From positions 186,001-250,000 of the forward strand of contig NZ_PSZE01000002.1 of the NCBI RefSeq assembly GCF_002933465.1: DNA of 64,000 nucleotides, given 5' to 3'. The translations under genes and the position numbers were made by a program. A model generated the notes under the pieces. That model ran no database searches. It was not told the DNA's origin and was given only the letters and a program-made list of their open reading frames with translations. Position 1 is the stretch's first letter. Each line of letters opens with the position of its first letter. Of this stretch, positions 44,825 through 53,745 are shown piece by piece. This DNA comes from Nocardia nova. GTDB lineage: Bacteria > Actinomycetota > Actinomycetes > Mycobacteriales > Mycobacteriaceae.

Positions 44825-45084
44825 ACATCCCTTCCGATCCGGAGGCGTTGCGCTGCGACCGGGATCTGACGCGCGAGGAACTGGGCCGAACGGTGCAGGC
44901 GCTGAGCGACAAGCTCGACGTGCCCGGTCGCACCCGCGAGCGGCTGCACCGCGGTGCCCGGTCCGCTCAGGACAATGCGGACCGGGCCGCACAGGTCGTC
45001 AAGCAGATCCCGCTACCGGCGATCGGCGTCACGGCGGCGGGCGCGGTGGCCGCGATCTGGCTGGTGCGGCGCAAGCGGTCGTGA
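44821..45084 (+). CDS. DUF3618 membrane protein
   Basis: 87 residues. The DUF3618 pattern is visible: CDRDLTREELGRTVQALSDK and a single C-terminal membrane segment AIGVTAAGAVAAIWLV followed by RRKRS. This family commonly follows the holin-like gene upstream, as here (ATGA overlap), and the pair likely forms a membrane complex of unknown role. Confidence 0.8.
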   Translation: MNIPSDPEALRCDRDLTREELGRTVQALSDKLDVPGRTRERLHRGARSAQDNADRAAQVVKQIPLPAIGVTAAGAVAAIWLVRRKRS

Positions 45085-45088
45085 CGAG

Positions 45089-45427
45089 TCAGTTCGCACC
45101 GCCGGCGCCGGGCGGCTCCCCGAGGGGCCAGCGTGCGTAGGTGCGCTCCGGCCTGACGGTGATCACATCGGTGACCTCGACGAGTTCGGCGGGCACGAGG
45201 CCGTCGGGGAAGTGCTCGAGACTGGGCACGATCACCGCTTCGGCATCATGAGTGATCGCCGCGCCGATCAGGAACTGCACCGGGTCGTCGGTACGATCAC
45301 CGAAGGCGACCGTCTGCGAGAGTGTGTAGCCCAAACGTCTTGCCAGACAACGGATCTGCGCCGTATCCCACTCCTGGTGCAGGAGCGATACGTCTGTGCG
45401 CAGAAAGCCGAGGGCCAGAAAACTCAT
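45089..45427 (-). CDS. Hypothetical protein with resolvase-like fold pattern
   Basis: 112 residues, starting MSFLALGFLRTDVSLLHQEW and containing RCLARRLGYTLSQTVAFGDR and EAVIVPSLEHFPDGLVPAEL. The order of strands and helices recalls the N-terminal domain of serine recombinases, but the catalytic serine/arginine pattern and the DNA-binding domain are absent. Similar small proteins are frequent in Nocardia; function unknown. ATG 45427 follows GAGGAGG. Confidence 0.65.
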   Translation of the reverse strand: MSFLALGFLRTDVSLLHQEWDTAQIRCLARRLGYTLSQTVAFGDRTDDPVQFLIGAAITHDAEAVIVPSLEHFPDGLVPAELVEVTDVITVRPERTYARWPLGEPPGAGGAN

Positions 45428-45952
45428 GGCATTCCTCCTCGCGTCGTCCGCAATCGGAACCACCGGCGGCCTGGTGTCCGCACGCCGGTTCGTTCCGCCG
45501 CTGTACCTCTCGCGGACAGGACCGCGAATACCTAGCAATCTCGGACGATATTTCCCGATCGCAGAGGCGGGCAAACCCGTGTCCGGGGGTTGCCAGGGGC
45601 GCTCGTCCGGTTCTGTTTGCTGGGTGCGACGGAGGATCTGCCGACGTCAGCTTGGGTTTTAGGATGATCTTGATGTCTGCTGTGGCGCCTCGGGGAGGGC
45701 GATGAGGTCACCTACATCGCCGCATCGTGTCCGCTCCGGGCCGAAGGGAGTCCCGCGTCTGAGGCGTGAGTGCCGGTGCGTTGCTCGGCGGAATGCCGAG
45801 ATTCCCGAAGGTCGGTGACGATCTGGGTGATGCGGGCAGCAGCAAATTTTCGGCAAACCGTGGGAAGTGGTGGATGTTCGGCAGCTGTCCGCCGATTCGG
45901 GGTTCTACGGCGGATTCTGCCGCCGGACCGGCATCCGGCGGCACCGAGGTCG
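45428..45952. other. 525-base gap without a clear gene
   Basis: No gene can be supported. A minus-strand stretch ending near 45712 (FAAARITQIVTDLRESRHSA) has some protein character and may be a remnant. The region is less GC-rich than its surroundings. Confidence 0.4.
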
Positions 45953-46699
45953 CTATGCGCGGTAGGCGTCGGTCCCCGCGCGGGACAAGACGATGTTGTG
46001 GACCACCGCTCGCGACGACAAGCGCAGCAGGGCATCGACCATTTCGACGATGTCGCTGACGGCCAGCATCTGCTCCGGCGGGATGCGGTCGTGGACCCAG
46101 GCGCTCATATCGGTGTCGACATAGCCGGGGGCGAGGGTGGTGGCGCTGATGCCGTTACCCGATTCCTCGGCGTTGAGGGTGGCGATCAGGGAGATGAGTG
46201 CCGCCTTGGCCGCGCCGTAGACCGCGAGTCCGGCTTCGGCGTAGACGCCTGTGATAGACGACAGGGCAATCACTTTCGCGCCGCGATCGGGCGCGGCCGC
46301 GGCGGCGGCGCGCAGCATCGGCAGCGCGCCCTGGATGAGTTGCAGCGGCGCACGCAGATTGACCGCGAGGGTTTTGTCGAAGCGCCGCATGGACGTGTCG
46401 GCGACCGGACCGGCGGTGCCGACCCCCGCGTTGAGGATCAGCGCCGACAGGGTGCCGAATCGGTTCGCATGCTCGGCCAGCACCCGCTCGACGCCGTCGG
46501 TGTCGGACATATCGGCGGCCACGGCAACGACGTCGGTGGCGCCGGCCGACCGCAGTTGTGCTGCGACCTCGTCGAGGCGAGCGGCGTCACGGGCGGTGAC
46601 GGTGAGCGCATAGCCTTGTTCGGCAAGCCTGTTCGCGATGCCGAGCCCGATGCCGCGAGACGCCCCGCTGATCAGGGCGGACTTCCGATTTCCGGTCAC
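45953..46699 (-). CDS. Short-chain dehydrogenase of the ACAD/APH operon
   Basis: 248 residues. ISGASRGIGLGIANRLAEQG, NAGVGTAGPVAD, catalytic Ser in SSITGVY and YGAAKAALISL. GTG 46699 overlaps the stop of the upstream kinase gene (GTGA), so it is the third gene of the acyl-CoA dehydrogenase/kinase operon. It could act on a 3- or 4-hydroxyacyl intermediate; the substrate is inferred from context only. Confidence 0.87.
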   Translation of the reverse strand: MTGNRKSALISGASRGIGLGIANRLAEQGYALTVTARDAARLDEVAAQLRSAGATDVVAVAADMSDTDGVERVLAEHANRFGTLSALILNAGVGTAGPVADTSMRRFDKTLAVNLRAPLQLIQGALPMLRAAAAAAPDRGAKVIALSSITGVYAEAGLAVYGAAKAALISLIATLNAEESGNGISATTLAPGYVDTDMSAWVHDRIPPEQMLAVSDIVEMVDALLRLSSRAVVHNIVLSRAGTDAYRA

Positions 46700-47718
46700 T
46701 TCCGGACTCGCTTCAGTGCGCGCAACCCGGCGGCCATGAATTCCGGTGTCGCCTCGGCCGCGCGTTCGGCGGCGGAGCCCGCGTCCGAGCCCCGCAGCGC
46801 GCGGTGGGTGATGCCTTCGCCGATGACGCCGAGCTTGAAATTGGCCAATGCGAGATAGAAACCCCAGTCCCGGAGATCGCGGCCCGACGCAAGGGCATAC
46901 GCCTGGGCGAGATCGTCGGCGCCGGGCATACGGTCGCTGGTCCACGCGGCCGGCAAACCGAGCACCAGATCGAAGATCGGTGCCCGATACACGCACATCA
47001 ACGCCACATCGGTCAGCGGATCGCCGAGGGTGGACAGCTCCCAGTCGACGACGGCGCGGACCCGCCCGGGATCGCGCGCATCGAGAATGGTGTTGTCGAT
47101 CCGGAAGTCGCCGTGCACGATCGAGGCCGCCGACCGGTCGGGCACCGCTTCGGCCAGCGCGGTGTGCAGGGCCGCGACGTCGGGGAGTTCGCGGGTCTTC
47201 ACCCGTTCCCACTGCGAGGCCCACAGATTCACCTGCCGGGCGACGAATCCGTCCGGGCGACCGAACTTCCCCAGTCCGACCGCGTTCGGATCCACGGCAT
47301 GCAGCTCGGCCAGTACTCGCACCAGTTCATCGACGGCGGCGTCGATCTGAATGTCGGTGAGGGCGGCGAGATCGTCCTGATCGCGGACTACGGTGCCGTC
47401 GACGAATTCCACGACGGTCATGGGCGCGCCGAGCGTAGCGCCGTCGGCGTCGAAGGCGACCGTCTTCGCCACGGGCACAGCCGATTCGCGCAGGGCGTGG
47501 GCCACCGTGAACTCGCGGGCCATATCGTGCGCGGACGGGGTGAGGCCCGCGACCGGCGGGCGGCGCACCACCCACCGTGACGCCTCGTCGGAGGCGATGA
47601 AGGTCAGATTCGAACGGCCGCCGCTGATCAGTTCCACCCGCAGCTCACCGCGCACGTCGACGCCCTGCTCGCGCAGGAACCGCTCGAGCGCGGCGACATC
47701 CATTCCAGGCAGGCTCAT
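46696..47718 (-). CDS. APH-fold phosphotransferase (ACAD10/11 kinase-domain type)
   Basis: 340 residues, aminoglycoside-phosphotransferase fold. ATP-site SGGRSNLTF, catalytic HGDFRIDN and metal-binding DWELSTLGDPLTDVA are intact. In mammals the same domain is fused to the acyl-CoA dehydrogenase in ACAD10/ACAD11, where it phosphorylates 4-hydroxyacyl-CoA; the bacterial LvaA kinase has the same role. Here it sits directly between an ACAD and an SDR gene with ATGA and GTGA overlaps, supporting such a pathway rather than antibiotic resistance. Confidence 0.88.
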   Translation of the reverse strand: MSLPGMDVAALERFLREQGVDVRGELRVELISGGRSNLTFIASDEASRWVVRRPPVAGLTPSAHDMAREFTVAHALRESAVPVAKTVAFDADGATLGAPMTVVEFVDGTVVRDQDDLAALTDIQIDAAVDELVRVLAELHAVDPNAVGLGKFGRPDGFVARQVNLWASQWERVKTRELPDVAALHTALAEAVPDRSAASIVHGDFRIDNTILDARDPGRVRAVVDWELSTLGDPLTDVALMCVYRAPIFDLVLGLPAAWTSDRMPGADDLAQAYALASGRDLRDWGFYLALANFKLGVIGEGITHRALRGSDAGSAAERAAEATPEFMAAGLRALKRVRK

Positions 47719-48923
47719 TCGGCTGCTCGCAATGCCCGCTTCGCGGCGCCGACCGCACGTTTGGCGATCGCCCACCGATGGACCTCGGACGGACCGTCGT
47801 AGATGCGGAAGGGCCGCACTTCACGCGACAGCCGCGCCAGCGGGAGATCACCGGACACACCGAGGCCGCCGCACATCTGCATACTGCGGTCGATGATCCG
47901 GAAAATGGCCTCGGCCGCGTAGGTTTTCGCGATCGAGGTGGCGTCGGCGGCCGGCTCGCCGCGGTCGAGTTCCCAGCACGCGCGGGTCAGCAGGGCGCGG
48001 GTGGCGGCGATATCGATCTCGTTGTCGGCGATCATCTTCTGCACCATGCCGAGGTCGCCCAGTCGCGAGCCGAAGCCCTCGCGCCGGGCCACATGCGCGA
48101 CCGCGACGTCGTGTCCGCGGCGGGCGGCGCCGAGCCAGCGCATCACATGCGTCATGCGGGCCGGGCCGAGACGGACCTGGGCGTATTCGAAGCCGCGGTC
48201 GACCTCGCCGAGGACGGCCGCCTCGGGAACCAGCAGATCCTCGAAGAACACCTCACAGTGCCCGCCGACCATCGAGCGATCCAGCGTGTCGAGATGGCGC
48301 CCGACCCGGATGCCGGGAGTCTCGGCCGGCGCCACGAACAAGGTCGCGCCGCCGCGCTGGCCCGGTTCGCCCGAGGTACGGGCCATGATGATGAAGAAGC
48401 CCGCGCCGTCGGCGCCGGTGATGAACCATTTGCGGCCGTTGATTCGCCATCCGCCGTCGGCGCGGACCGCGCGGGTGGCCAGCGCGGACGGATCGGAGCC
48501 CGCGCCGGGCGCCGGTTCGGTCATCGCGAAGGCGGACCGCACGTCGCCGTGCGCGAGTGGCGCGAGGTACTGCTGTTTCTGTTCCGGGTTCGCGATATGC
48601 GCGAGCATGTGCACATTGCCCTCGTCGGGGGCGGCGATATTCAGCGCCGTCGGGCCGAACAGTGAATAGCCGGCCTCCTCGAATACGGGCGCGCGATCCG
48701 ACATGCCGAGGCCGTGGCCGCCGTATTCGATCGGCGCGTGCGGCGCGAACACACCTGCCTCGCGGGCGGCTTGCTGTATTTCGACGCGGAACGCGTCGCC
48801 ACCGGCCGCGGCGATGTCGCCGTCGTGCGCATCCTCGAGCGGCAGCACCCGGTCGCGGACGAAGGCGCGGGTACGTTCGGCCAGTTCGTGTACCTCGGGC
48901 GGAAGGGACAGCTCGATCGCCAC
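47715..48923 (-). CDS. Acyl-CoA dehydrogenase (ACAD10/11-like)
   Basis: 402-residue flavoprotein. FAD/substrate motifs AFAMTEPAPGAGSDPSAL and GGWRINGRKWFITGA; helical C-terminus with QMCGGLGVSGDLPL. At the usual catalytic-Glu site the sequence is YDGPSEVHR, like the ADGPDEVH of ACAD10/11, rather than YEGT of straight-chain dehydrogenases. That, and the kinase gene directly downstream, suggests it removes phosphate from a 4-phosphoacyl-CoA. First gene of the operon, divergent from an XRE-TetR regulator. Confidence 0.9.
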   Translation of the reverse strand: MAIELSLPPEVHELAERTRAFVRDRVLPLEDAHDGDIAAAGGDAFRVEIQQAAREAGVFAPHAPIEYGGHGLGMSDRAPVFEEAGYSLFGPTALNIAAPDEGNVHMLAHIANPEQKQQYLAPLAHGDVRSAFAMTEPAPGAGSDPSALATRAVRADGGWRINGRKWFITGADGAGFFIIMARTSGEPGQRGGATLFVAPAETPGIRVGRHLDTLDRSMVGGHCEVFFEDLLVPEAAVLGEVDRGFEYAQVRLGPARMTHVMRWLGAARRGHDVAVAHVARREGFGSRLGDLGMVQKMIADNEIDIAATRALLTRACWELDRGEPAADATSIAKTYAAEAIFRIIDRSMQMCGGLGVSGDLPLARLSREVRPFRIYDGPSEVHRWAIAKRAVGAAKRALRAAE

Positions 48924-49033
48924 GGTCCACTCCTCGATCTCAGTCGCCGAACGATCGCTCGGCGATCACCTGTCATGTACAGTTGCATGTCGTGATAAGG
49001 CCTGTCAATTCGGTGTTACGCGCTCGCTCCACT

Positions 49034-49050
49034 GTTCAGATACCCTGAAC
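49034..49050. promoter_or_regulatory. Perfect palindrome before the XRE-TetR gene
   Basis: GTTCAGATACCCTGAAC, a 6-5-6 perfect inverted repeat ending three bases before the ATG at 49054. Its position suits autorepression and control of the divergent ACAD operon. Confidence 0.6.
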
Positions 49051-49053
49051 ATC

Positions 49054-49950
49054 ATGAATGGCGCCGAGCGAGATCGACATGGTGTGGGCAGCCGGGTGCG
49101 GCAGGCGAGAACCGCTGCCGGGCTGTCGTTGCGCGCGACAGCGGAACGGATCGGCGTCAGTCCGGCCACGCTCAGCGCGGTCGAGAACGACAAGACCGGC
49201 GTCTCGATCGCCCGGCTGCGTGCCCTGGCCGCGGCGCTCGACACCACCGTCGCGCGGCTGATCGGCGAAGCTCCAGCGCCGCTGCCGCCACGCCCGCGCG
49301 CACGAACGGCAGGCGTTTCCGAGGGGAACACCGCCCGCGCCTGGCGCGAATTCCCGCCGCTGGACATCGATCCGGTCTTGGCCGCCGCGATCGACTCCTT
49401 CGTCGAGACCGGATATCACGGCGCGACCATGCGGTCGATCGCCCACCGCGCCGGGATGAGCGTGCCCGGCGTCTATCACCACTACCGGGACAAACAGGAA
49501 CTTCTCGTCCGCGCTCTCGAACTCACCATGGACGAATTGCATTGGCGCGTGCGGGCGGCGCGCGGCGAGGCGATCAGTGGCCGCGACCGCCTGATCCGCG
49601 TGGTCGAGGCGCTCGCCCTGCTCCACACCCATCGCCGCGAACTGGCATTCATCGGCGCCAGTGAGATGCGCAGCCTCACACCGGACAATCGCGCTCGAAT
49701 CGTAGTCTCCCGCAACCAGATTCAGTATCTGCTCGACGAGGACATCGACGCCGCGCTGGCGGAGGCGAACCTGACTGCCGCCCACGCGCGTGTCGCCGGG
49801 CGCGCCATCGCCACGATGTGTACGTCACTGCCGCAATGGTTCCGGCTCGAAGGGCCCGCCACTCCCGAGCAGATCGCCACCGCGTACGCGGATTTCGCCC
49901 TCGGTCTGCTGGGTATCGAGACGCGGAACGCGGTGTGTGCCACGGGGTGA
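49054..49950 (+). CDS. Regulator with fused XRE and TetR DNA-binding domains
   Basis: 298 residues. Residues about 12-70 form an XRE/HTH_3 domain (VRQARTAAGLSLRATAERIG, then VSPATLSAVENDKTG). A proline-rich linker leads to a second helix-turn-helix of TetR type near 105-155 (AAAIDSFVETGYHGATMRSI, AHRAGMSVPGVYHHYRDKQE), followed by a TetR-like ligand domain. Two DNA-binding domains in one chain are unusual. Divergent from the acad-aph-sdr operon with a palindrome next to its start, so it probably senses an acyl-CoA or hydroxy acid and controls that operon. Confidence 0.85.
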   Translation: MNGAERDRHGVGSRVRQARTAAGLSLRATAERIGVSPATLSAVENDKTGVSIARLRALAAALDTTVARLIGEAPAPLPPRPRARTAGVSEGNTARAWREFPPLDIDPVLAAAIDSFVETGYHGATMRSIAHRAGMSVPGVYHHYRDKQELLVRALELTMDELHWRVRAARGEAISGRDRLIRVVEALALLHTHRRELAFIGASEMRSLTPDNRARIVVSRNQIQYLLDEDIDAALAEANLTAAHARVAGRAIATMCTSLPQWFRLEGPATPEQIATAYADFALGLLGIETRNAVCATG

Positions 49951-50015
49951 TCGGCCACGAGGTGATCGGCGAGGGACCGGTCGGCCACGGTCGTACTGTC
50001 CGCGGATCGACCTGC

Positions 50016-52277
50016 TCAGACCCTGCTCGCCGCCGAGAACGTCACCAGGGGCAATGTCGCGGTCAACCGCACCCGTGTGCCCGAATCGCTCTGCTCGATC
50101 TCCACGTCGTCCGCGAGAGCGCGCATCATCGACAGGCCGCGTCCGCGGGTGCCCGGATCCTCGGGCTGCGGCCGCCACGTCCCGGTATCGACGATCTCGA
50201 GGCAGACCGCGCCGCGCACATGGGCGGCGGTAAGTGTCACGTTGCCGGGGGTGCCCGGGGGATAGGCGTGCTCAATGCTGTTCGTGCAGGCCTCGTTGGC
50301 GGCGGCGACCAGATCGGCCGCGAGGTCGTGACCGACGGCAGCCGCGGACAGCCACGACGTCAGCGCGTGGCGCACACCCGAGAGCCGCGCGGGTTCGGCG
50401 GGTATGTCCAGGTGTAGTGGCCGGGGCGGCTGGCGGTAGACCACCATCGCGATATCGTCGTCGTAGCCCGCCTCGGGGCGCAGCCGCGACAGCACCGCGT
50501 CGGCCACCTCGCGCGGCAGATGTGCTGCGGCGCCGGACAATTCGTCGGCGATCTGTTCGAACCGGATATCGATGTCGACACCGCGCTGCTCGACCAGTCC
50601 GTCGGTGAACAACACCAGCGTCGAGCCGGGTTCGAGCGCGGTGGTCGCCTCGGGCCGGTTCGGGGTGTCGAAGGTGGCCAGCGGTACCGCGCGACCGCCT
50701 TCGAGCAGTCGGCCGGTGTGCCCGGGCGCCGCCACCACGGGCGGCATATGCCCGGCGCTGGAGTACCGCACCAGCCCGCGCCCCGGATCGAGGATGGCGG
50801 CGCAGACCGTCGTGCACATGGCGCCGGGTATGCGGGCGGCCACCGCATCCAGTTCGGCCAGCAACTGTGCGGGCCCGGCGCCGCGCAGCAGCAGAGCCTG
50901 TGCGGCGGTGCGCAATTGGCCCATCACCACCGCCGCGGACAGACCGCGGCCGACGCAGTCGCCGACCACGATGCCCAGGGTGCCGTCGCGCAACCGCACC
51001 ACGTCGTACCAATCGCCGCCGATCTCGAGCGGGGGCAGCGCCGGTTCGTAGTGCACCGCGAATCCGGGCGGCAGTTCGATCGGACCCAGCATGGCGCGCT
51101 GCAGCGTCAGCGAGGTCGAGCGCGCCTGATCGAAGTTACGAGCGCGCTGCACCGCCAGGCTGAGATGGCCGACCAGCAGCGAGCACAGCGCCCAGTCACC
51201 GGAACTGATCGCCCGCGGCGCGGCGAAGCGCACCCACAGTGCGGCATCGCCGGTTTCGCCCAGCGGCGCCACGATGCCCTCGGAACTCGCCGCGCCCTCG
51301 GGGATGGCGAACATGGCGCGATGCGGCCGCATCCGGGTCCGGTCCAGCAGCGCCCGCGCCCGCGCGTCGATCACCTGCCGGGAGACGGCGTCGCCGCCGG
51401 CCACCGGGCCCGAGACGTACATTTGCGGTGCGGTCTGGCGATTCGCCCACATCGACACTACGGCGGTTTCCGCGCCGATGGCCCGGCGCAGTTCGTCGAG
51501 ACCCACCGACAGCACCTCGGCGACCGTGGTAGCGGCGCCGACGGCGGTGGCCAGCCGCGAGACCGCCTGGTCGCGGGCCTGCGCGTCGTGTTCGGCGGTC
51601 ACATCGCGGATGGTGCCCACGAAGAGCCGCTCGTCGTCTTCCGGATTGCGCAACGAGGAGGTGCTGACCGCCAGCCACACCCGGCGCCCGTCGCGGTGCC
51701 GGGCCGGCATCACGAACCGCGCGGCCTCGGTGCCCAGCGCCGGATATTCCGTCGAGGAATCGTCGTCGGTCCACGGATGCGGCAGCGGGTAGGGGGCGGA
51801 GTCGGGGCCGTACCCGGTCAGTGCGCCGAATGCCGAATTGACCTCGGTGACGGTTCCGTCGTCGGAGGCGACGAAGAAGCCGTCCTGCAGCGACTCCACC
51901 AGTGCGGTGCGGAAGGCGTCGCGGCCCTCGAGATCCTCGGCCCGCAGGCGCTGCAATTCGTAGCTGCGAGTGCTGTCGAGAAAGCCGCGGGTGGCCACAT
52001 CGAGCGCGGCGAGAGTCTGCAACAGGAACTCCAGCGCCGCCTGCGCGCGCTGGGCGGCATCACCGTCGGGCTCCTGCGCCGCGGGGCCGGCGATCAGGCC
52101 CTGTTCGTCGAGCAACCGGAAGTGGTGCTCGGTCAGATCCAGAATGCTCACGCCCTCGACGAGTGCGCGCCGGCCGAGTTCGTACCCTTCGGCGAGGGTG
52201 TTCTGGGTGGGTGAATCCATATGCAGCCGAAGCGCATTCGCATACGCCTCGCGGAACGCGGCCAGCACCGCGCTCAT
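50016..52277 (-). CDS. RsbU-like PAS-GAF-PP2C-HATPase hybrid phosphatase/kinase
   Basis: 753 residues. N-terminal RsbU-type domain (AFREAYANALRLHMDSPTQN, about 5-60) that in RsbU binds RsbT; PAS (SLQDGFFVASDDGTVTEVNS); GAF; SpoIIE PP2C phosphatase (IGGDWYDVVRLRDG, GDCVGRGLSAA, YSSAGHMPP, LFTDGLVEQRG); and a C-terminal anti-sigma-type HATPase (ANEACTNSIEHAY, DTGTWRP, GRGLSMM). It can thus both dephosphorylate and, in principle, phosphorylate or sequester partners. Downstream end of the stressosome operon. ATG 52277 chosen; a GTG at 52328 overlapping the upstream stop is possible. Confidence 0.85.
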   Translation of the reverse strand: MSAVLAAFREAYANALRLHMDSPTQNTLAEGYELGRRALVEGVSILDLTEHHFRLLDEQGLIAGPAAQEPDGDAAQRAQAALEFLLQTLAALDVATRGFLDSTRSYELQRLRAEDLEGRDAFRTALVESLQDGFFVASDDGTVTEVNSAFGALTGYGPDSAPYPLPHPWTDDDSSTEYPALGTEAARFVMPARHRDGRRVWLAVSTSSLRNPEDDERLFVGTIRDVTAEHDAQARDQAVSRLATAVGAATTVAEVLSVGLDELRRAIGAETAVVSMWANRQTAPQMYVSGPVAGGDAVSRQVIDARARALLDRTRMRPHRAMFAIPEGAASSEGIVAPLGETGDAALWVRFAAPRAISSGDWALCSLLVGHLSLAVQRARNFDQARSTSLTLQRAMLGPIELPPGFAVHYEPALPPLEIGGDWYDVVRLRDGTLGIVVGDCVGRGLSAAVVMGQLRTAAQALLLRGAGPAQLLAELDAVAARIPGAMCTTVCAAILDPGRGLVRYSSAGHMPPVVAAPGHTGRLLEGGRAVPLATFDTPNRPEATTALEPGSTLVLFTDGLVEQRGVDIDIRFEQIADELSGAAAHLPREVADAVLSRLRPEAGYDDDIAMVVYRQPPRPLHLDIPAEPARLSGVRHALTSWLSAAAVGHDLAADLVAAANEACTNSIEHAYPPGTPGNVTLTAAHVRGAVCLEIVDTGTWRPQPEDPGTRGRGLSMMRALADDVEIEQSDSGTRVRLTATLPLVTFSAASRV

Positions 52278-52317
52278 GGCCGCACCCGTGGTGCGCTCGT
52301 CGGCCGGCCCGGCCGGC

Positions 52318-52950
52318 TCACGACGCACCCGCGATCGGACCGCGGTGGCGCGCGGTCAGAACCAGCGCGTCGTCGGTGTCCTTGACGTAATGGCGCAGGA
52401 TGTCGTCGGCGATATCGGAGGTCGGCCGCGCCAGATCCAGGGTGTCGACGAAATCGCTGACGATGCCGTCGGTCGACATCACCAGCACGTCGCCGGGCCG
52501 GATCGCCACGGTCTGGGTCTGCAGATTCGGAGGCAGCAGATAGCCGACGATGCCGCCGGTCAGCAGCGCCGTCGCGCGGACCGCGGGCTTGCCGGGGCCG
52601 ATGGCGACGACGCGGGATTCGACGTTGCCGACCCCGAGCCACTGCAGTTCGTCGTCACCGGTGAACAGCACCAGCGAGACCGCCGCGCCCCGGGTGTCGG
52701 CCATCGCGCGATGGCACAGCACCATCAGCACGTCGAGCGGTTCGGCGCGATTGTCGGCGAGTACCTGCGCGGCCCGGTCGGCGGCATCGGCGGCCGCGGC
52801 CCCATGCCCCAGCCCGTCGAGGACCGCGAACAGCACCGAACCGTCGCCGGCGTCGAGTACCACCGACCGATCGCCGGAGACGCGCTGGCCCGGCAGTGCG
52901 CGGCCCGCCACCGCCCATTCGACAGTGCCGACGGATCCGTCCTCATGCAC
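52318..52950 (-). CDS. RsbX-like PP2C phosphatase
   Basis: 210-residue SpoIIE/PP2C domain protein. VLFAVLDGLGHGAAAADAAD supplies the metal-binding DGLGHG; GVGNVESRVV and GDVLVMSTDGIVSDFVD follow. RsbX resets the stressosome by removing phosphate from RsbS and RsbR. Overlaps rsbT by eight bases. Confidence 0.85.
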   Translation of the reverse strand: MHEDGSVGTVEWAVAGRALPGQRVSGDRSVVLDAGDGSVLFAVLDGLGHGAAAADAADRAAQVLADNRAEPLDVLMVLCHRAMADTRGAAVSLVLFTGDDELQWLGVGNVESRVVAIGPGKPAVRATALLTGGIVGYLLPPNLQTQTVAIRPGDVLVMSTDGIVSDFVDTLDLARPTSDIADDILRHYVKDTDDALVLTARHRGPIAGAS

Positions 52951-53362
52951 CGGTGGGTACCCACTTCCACATCTCCACCAGCGTTCCCTGCCCGGGTGCC
53001 GACTCCACGATCAATCCGTCCATCAGCCGTCGCGCGCCGGGTAACCCCAGCCCGAGTCCGCGGCCGGTGGAGTAGCCGTCCTCCAGCGCCCGGGGGATGT
53101 CCCGGATTCCCGGCCCCTGGTCCTGGGCCTGCACGACCAGGGCCCGCCGGCCGTCGCGCTCCTGCACCGCGACCCGGATCTCACCGGTTCCGGCGTAACT
53201 CGTGATATTGCGGGCGATTTCGGAGATGGCCGTGGAGATCATGGTGATGTCGGTCAACGTGAAACCCAGCTCGGCGGCCAGCTCCCGTCCTGCCTGTCGC
53301 GCGGTCACGATGTCGCCCGACACCTTCACCGCTATCACCACGTTGTCGGAGGCCACGATCAC
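52943..53362 (-). CDS. rsbT: RsbT-like switch kinase
   Basis: 139-residue GHKL ATPase. N box TAISEIARNITSYAG, G1 box DQGPGIRDI, and G2 GRGLGLGLPGARRLMDG match RsbT, the serine/threonine kinase that phosphorylates RsbS and RsbR and then leaves the stressosome to activate an RsbU-type phosphatase. Coupled to rsbS by an ATGA overlap. Confidence 0.9.
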   Translation of the reverse strand: MIVASDNVVIAVKVSGDIVTARQAGRELAAELGFTLTDITMISTAISEIARNITSYAGTGEIRVAVQERDGRRALVVQAQDQGPGIRDIPRALEDGYSTGRGLGLGLPGARRLMDGLIVESAPGQGTLVEMWKWVPTGA

Positions 53363-53733
53363 CGACCGCTTCGCCGGCCGTTGGGTAGCTGTCTGTTGAG
53401 CCAGGCCAGCCCCTCCTCGAGGTCCAGAGCCGTGTGCATGCCTTCGAAGGTCAGACCAAGCTGGACCATCGCGAACGCCACTTCGGGCTGCAGACCGACG
53501 ATCACCGTCTCCGCCCCCCGCAGCTTGGTCATGTGCGCGATGGTACGCAGGGAGCGCGCGGCGAAGGAGTCCATGACGTCGATGGCCGTGACGTCGACGA
53601 TGATTCCCTGGGCACGGTACTTGCTGACGTAGGTCATCAAGTCGTCCTGCAGGCGTTCGGTATCGGCGTCGGTGAGAGCCGATTGCACGGACGCGATCAG
53701 GTAGGTGCCCTGTTTCAGAATGGGTACCGGCAT
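53359..53733 (-). CDS. rsbS: RsbS stressosome STAS protein
   Basis: 124-residue single STAS domain. VDVTAIDVMDSFAARSLRTI holds Ser56, the counterpart of Ser59 in B. subtilis RsbS, which RsbT phosphorylates on stress. With RsbR it should form the large icosahedral-like stressosome core. Twelve bases after rsbR. Confidence 0.92.
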   Translation of the reverse strand: MPVPILKQGTYLIASVQSALTDADTERLQDDLMTYVSKYRAQGIIVDVTAIDVMDSFAARSLRTIAHMTKLRGAETVIVGLQPEVAFAMVQLGLTFEGMHTALDLEEGLAWLNRQLPNGRRSGR

Positions 53734-53745
53734 GAGGCGCCTTGA

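Noticed and set aside
44411..45084. Holin-family gene taken as evidence for a prophage
   Set aside because: No other phage genes are near; this holin-like plus DUF3618 pair is a common chromosomal arrangement in actinobacteria.
45426..45662. Short plus-strand frame MAFLLASSAIGTTGG as an exported small protein
   Set aside because: It starts inside the start region of a well-supported gene on the other strand, lacks a ribosome site of its own, and its second half is Arg/Cys-rich without pattern.
45770..46858. 362-codon plus-strand frame over the SDR and kinase genes
   Set aside because: It is antisense to an SDR with all catalytic motifs and to the APH kinase; its translation is Arg/Gly/Asp/Gln-rich and family-free.
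46696..47718. APH gene as an aminoglycoside resistance gene
   Set aside because: Operon overlaps with acyl-CoA dehydrogenase and SDR genes, and similarity to the ACAD10/11 kinase domain, point to catabolism rather than resistance.
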